From Asterionellopsis glacialis (Eukaryota; Bacillariophyta; Plagiogrammaphyceae; Rhaphoneidales; Asterionellopsidaceae): 22,651 bases of DNA. Position 1 is the first letter of the stretch, and each line of letters opens with the position of its first letter. The stretch spans positions 28,252 through 50,902 of the forward strand of contig WKLE02000849.1 in the NCBI GenBank assembly GCA_014885115.2, in the 5' to 3' direction. The notes below the pieces were generated by a model, which saw only the letters and a list, made by a program, of their open reading frames with translations, was not told the origin of the DNA and did no database searches. The position numbers were made by a program, and so were the translations under genes. Shown piece by piece: positions 19,740 through 22,651 of the stretch.

Positions 19740-19748
19740 TATATAAAA
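19740..19748 (+). promoter_or_regulatory. TATA box of the kinase gene
   Basis: The sequence TATATAAAA lies 40 bases upstream of the ATG at 19788. This implies a very short leader for that ATG, or a leader of about 220 bases if translation starts at the in-frame ATG at 19992. Confidence 0.45.
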
Positions 19749-19787
19749 AAATCGAGAAGACAGTGTAGAGTTGCAGTGCTACTATTG

Positions 19788-21881
19788 ATGCTATCAGGTA
19801 TTCCTAGTGCTGGAGTTGGTGATCGTTTCAAACAGTGGATTGAAACACAAAAAGAAACATTCAATAACGATCAAGGGACTAAACATTCGGAGTGGGCGAA
19901 AGAACAACAAGCCAGACTAAAATCCTTAATTCAACCTCAACAGGAACGGTTACGTAAAGCAGTCGAGAATAACGCAGCCGCACAAATCATCATGGGGTGC
20001 ATGTCAAGTAAACCCAACTTCATTGAAGATGCCGAAGGCGATGAAGAAGCATTTCATAAACAATTTTTAGAAGATCGTGTTTTGGGAGAAGGTCAATTTG
20101 GTATTGTCAAAATGGTCCATGACGTGAGGGATCCTACGGGACAACCATTGGCATGTAAAACATTGCGGAAGGGTGTTACATTCAAAGACAATACGTTGTA
20201 TTCACCTCTCAAACCAGAAGTGTTACAACAAGAATGTGACATTTTGAGAAGTTTAGGTGGCAAACATTATTGCTTGGGATTGATTGGAATTTATGAAACA
20301 CCCAAATTTATATACATGGTCACCGAATTTTGTTCAGGCGGTGAAATGATGGAATATGTGTCGAAACAGACGGAACTACGAACAGAAGATGTCTCGAGAA
20401 TTGCCTTCCAACTTTTAGATGCTGTCAATCATTGTGATGAACATAAGGTTATTCACCGTGATATCAAACCGGAAAACATCATGTTTAGTACCGAAAAACC
20501 AGGTGCAGACCTTCGTCTTATAGATTTTGGTTCGGGGTGTATTGATAATAACCAAACGGAGGCCAATTTAGAAATGCATACAACATTTGCTGGATCTGCA
20601 TTCTATATATCACCTGAAATGTTCCAACATACCTACACGTCTAAAACGGATGTATGGTCTGTAGGTGCAGCACTTTATGTATTAGTTGCAGGATGTAAGT
20701 TCTAAAACTTCAACTCCTCCACCCGTCCGACTGATTGATACATGGAGATTATTTACTTCAGTCGACTCACTATCACACCTTTTTTCTCTCCCCTCTCTTT
20801 TTTTGGTGTCTTCTTTTTTTAAATAGACCCCGCTGATCAACTTCAAAAGGCATTCAATACACTCCAAAAGTCCAAAGATCGTAACTTACGTGAATTACCA
20901 AACCTACCAGAAGATATGCCTGATTCTTATTATGACATGTTGGATGAATTAATGAAATACCGTCACAAGAATCGAAAGTCTGCGAAAGAAATGTTACAAC
21001 ATGAATTTGTACAATTTCATAAAGATCATGCCGCCGAGGATGGTGGGGCTATTAGTATTGATGATATTGCTGCCATGGCAGCAGCTGGTGATAATAAGTC
21101 ACCCGCTGGATCCATGAAGAATGGATCCATGTCACGTATGAGCCGTACCTCCTCTATTAAAATTATTGGATCTGTCCATCGTCACGCCCAATTTTTGGGA
21201 TATCAAAAATTTGAACGTTCCGTCACAACGTTATTGGCTACATTGTTGAGTAAATCTGAATTTGTGGAATTGCTGAAAAAGCTGAAAGAATATATCAAAT
21301 CGTCAGGTGATGAAAATGTACCCAGTGTTGAAACTGCCTTGGCTGATAATGCTGAAAAGAAGGATGATGTGAAAATTCAGAGTAACGAACACAAACTTAG
21401 CGTTATCCCTATGAATGAATTAAAGGCCATGTTGAAAGATTTGGGACATGAGCGTGCCTTATCCTTAATTGAAAAATTGCCCAATTCCGAAACGTATGAG
21501 ACTTTTGCCTACCATGCAGCATTGTTACGACAATTTGCACCATCCAGAACTGAAATGGTAGCCAATGGTGGTGGTGGCAGTAATGGTTCTACCGGAGGTT
21601 CCAAGAAAAATCGTGCCTTAAATCGTAATATGAGTATTGCAGGTGATCACTTTCCAGAAAATATGCCCACCAATATTGATGATTCATGGCATTCTGCCAA
21701 GTCAGATGGATCGAAAAATAAACAAAATTCAAGTGTTCATGGGAACAATATATATAATCAATGGAAATCAGGTAAATTTTCCAACCCACGTAAACCTAAA
21801 GTTAAGAAAGCCATGTCATCTCTAGGATTTGGTTCAGGGAATGGTGATACTCTAAACAACTCATGGCATCATGGATCGTAG
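19788..21881 (+). CDS. CDPK/CAMK-like Ser/Thr protein kinase
   Basis: The product is 653 residues from exons 19788-20694 and 20827-21881, with a 132-nt GTAAGT...TAG intron (20695-20826) splitting a Tyr codon. All kinase landmarks are present: GEGQFG (100-105), Lys124 in ACKTL, Glu149, HRDIKPEN (223-230, Asp225), DFG (246-248), SPE (275-277) and DVWSVG (288-293). The domain ends near 365. The activation-loop motif TFAGSAFYISPE and general layout fit the CAMK/CDPK group. After the kinase, two helical segments (about 428-460 and 490-540, including MNELKAMLKDLG) look like EF-hand helices but show no DxDxDG calcium loop. The tail is Ser/Asn/Gly-rich. Residue 69 begins MGCMSSKP, an N-myristoylation plus palmitoylation signal if translation starts at 19992 (585 residues). 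The 68 residues before it are charged and protein-like, so I keep the upstream ATG. Substrates are unknown. Confidence 0.88.
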
Positions 21882-22575
21882 ACGACAAAAAGCGAGTGTT
21901 ACAAGGAAGGAAGGATGAAAGAAAGAAAGAAAGAAAGAAAGAGAGTAAGCGCGAGACAAAGAAACGAAAGAACAGAACGTGTGAATGAAAGGAGAGAAGT
22001 TGATTTTTGATTATTTTTGTGTGTGCATATGAGTGTGTCAGTGTGTGGTTAGAGCATGTGCAATCAGTGGATAGAAATTATTTTTGTTAGTTATAAAGGT
22101 ATGCGCACCAAGAAAATGAAACAATAATGTCGCGTACAATAATATCTGCTTTTTACGACTTTATACTGAGACTTTGTAAAGAAATGGAATATTTTTCTAG
22201 CATCGTAATCTCGTGGACCCCTAGAATCATGATGAAGATAATCAAGCTTTTCTGGTCCCTGTATTGCTAGTATGGTTTGTTAAAGCAAATAATCATGGAC
22301 TAGTACATGTCTACGAATGAGTGGGGATGCGAAGACGTTATTTTCTAACCTGTTTATGGGCAGATGTGAAACCAAGTGTAAACAGGTACCTGGAATTTCT
22401 CAGTCAATAATAAAAAATGAGAAGACTTTAATGTTGAGGAGAGCTTTATATGCAAACCATCAATTCTTATGCTATCGCGGTTTGGTGTTCTTTCAATCTT
22501 TTTGAATGTAAGTGACGAAGACGCAAAAGCCAAGCGGAAAAACGAGAAATCTGGTACAAAGACATTATCTCCCAC
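21882..22575. other. 3' flank of the kinase gene and intergenic region
   Basis: This contains the GAAA microsatellite and then a GT/TG-rich stretch near 22015-22050. A 62-codon ATG frame at 22317-22505 (beginning MSGDAKTLF) has no recognisable motif and is probably chance. I see no other gene. Confidence 0.45.
21917..21940 (+). repeat. GAAA microsatellite
   Basis: There are six tandem GAAA units just downstream of the kinase stop, in a purine-rich stretch that probably belongs to the 3' UTR. It is likely to vary in length. Confidence 0.9.
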
Positions 22576-22651
22576 ATGTCCTTCACTCCGACAGCAATAC
22601 CTGACGCAGCAACACCTTTCAAACGGAACATAACCGAAGGGACAGCAAAGA
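22576..22651 (+). CDS. Possible 5' end of a gene cut by the window
   Basis: An ATG at 22576 opens a frame that runs to the window edge without a stop (25 codons, beginning MSFTPTAIPDAATPFKRN). Base composition becomes more balanced and CpG-containing here, as in the other coding regions. The stretch is too short to identify, and an open frame of this length could be chance. Confidence 0.3.
   Translation, partial: MSFTPTAIPDAATPFKRNITEGTAK

Larger units (their letters stand above)
18245..19787. other. Intergenic region with palindromic GTAC tracts
   Basis: There is no convincing gene in these 1.5 kb; short frames at 18530-18883 lie on both strands and lack coding character. GTAC words are frequent, with three in about 20 bases near 18755-18775 and more at 19180-19290. 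AGTCCTAGGT near 18646 recurs inverted as ACCTAGGACT near 18796. A 19-bp hairpin lies at 19173-19225. The last 250 bases are the kinase promoter, with CpG-rich words and a TATA box. Confidence 0.55.

Overview
The window looks like nuclear DNA from a diatom (or a close heterokont alga with a secondary plastid). Three proteins start with a signal peptide followed by an ASAFAP-like Ala|aromatic motif, the usual plastid presequence of these algae. One of them is chlorophyll synthase. Genes are compact. Four carry a single short GT-AG intron (104-205 nt, donors GTAAGT or GTACGT) and the rest have none. Where a longer reading frame began at a non-ATG codon, I placed the start at an in-frame ATG.

Layout: 1-1680 is intergenic, with GTAC-rich hairpin-forming tracts. 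On the minus strand lie chlorophyll synthase (1681-3111) and an unrecognised 298-residue protein (3893-4893). On the plus strand, 6565-7710 encodes a Glu/Lys-rich disordered protein ending in a prenylation box. A 6.8 kb gene-free stretch follows (7711-14486). Most of it (7883-13524) is almost devoid of CpG: I count 8 CpG in 5,642 bases and none in 8886-11672. At its right edge is a 984-bp element (12921-13904) with about 99-bp terminal inverted repeats flanked by TA, like a non-autonomous Tc1/mariner element. Its two ends differ at one position by a C-to-T change at a CpG, which supports methylation-driven decay.

Next come a VKORC1-type vitamin K epoxide reductase (14487-15180, +), a small plastid-targeted protein of unknown role (15370-16038, -), and a plastid-targeted protein whose only recognised domain is NFACT-R (16883-18244, +). 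After another GTAC-rich spacer there is a CDPK-like protein kinase (19788-21881, +) with an internal myristoylation-type MGC start and a C-terminal tail without visible Ca-binding loops. The window ends with a possible gene start at 22576.

The genes do not form a pathway. Chlorophyll synthase, the 222-residue protein and the NFACT-R protein are all predicted to act in the plastid. The VKOR is predicted to act in the ER, and the kinase and the CaaX protein probably at membranes. I found no tRNA, rRNA, CRISPR or viral gene. All calls are from reading the sequence; no database search was run.
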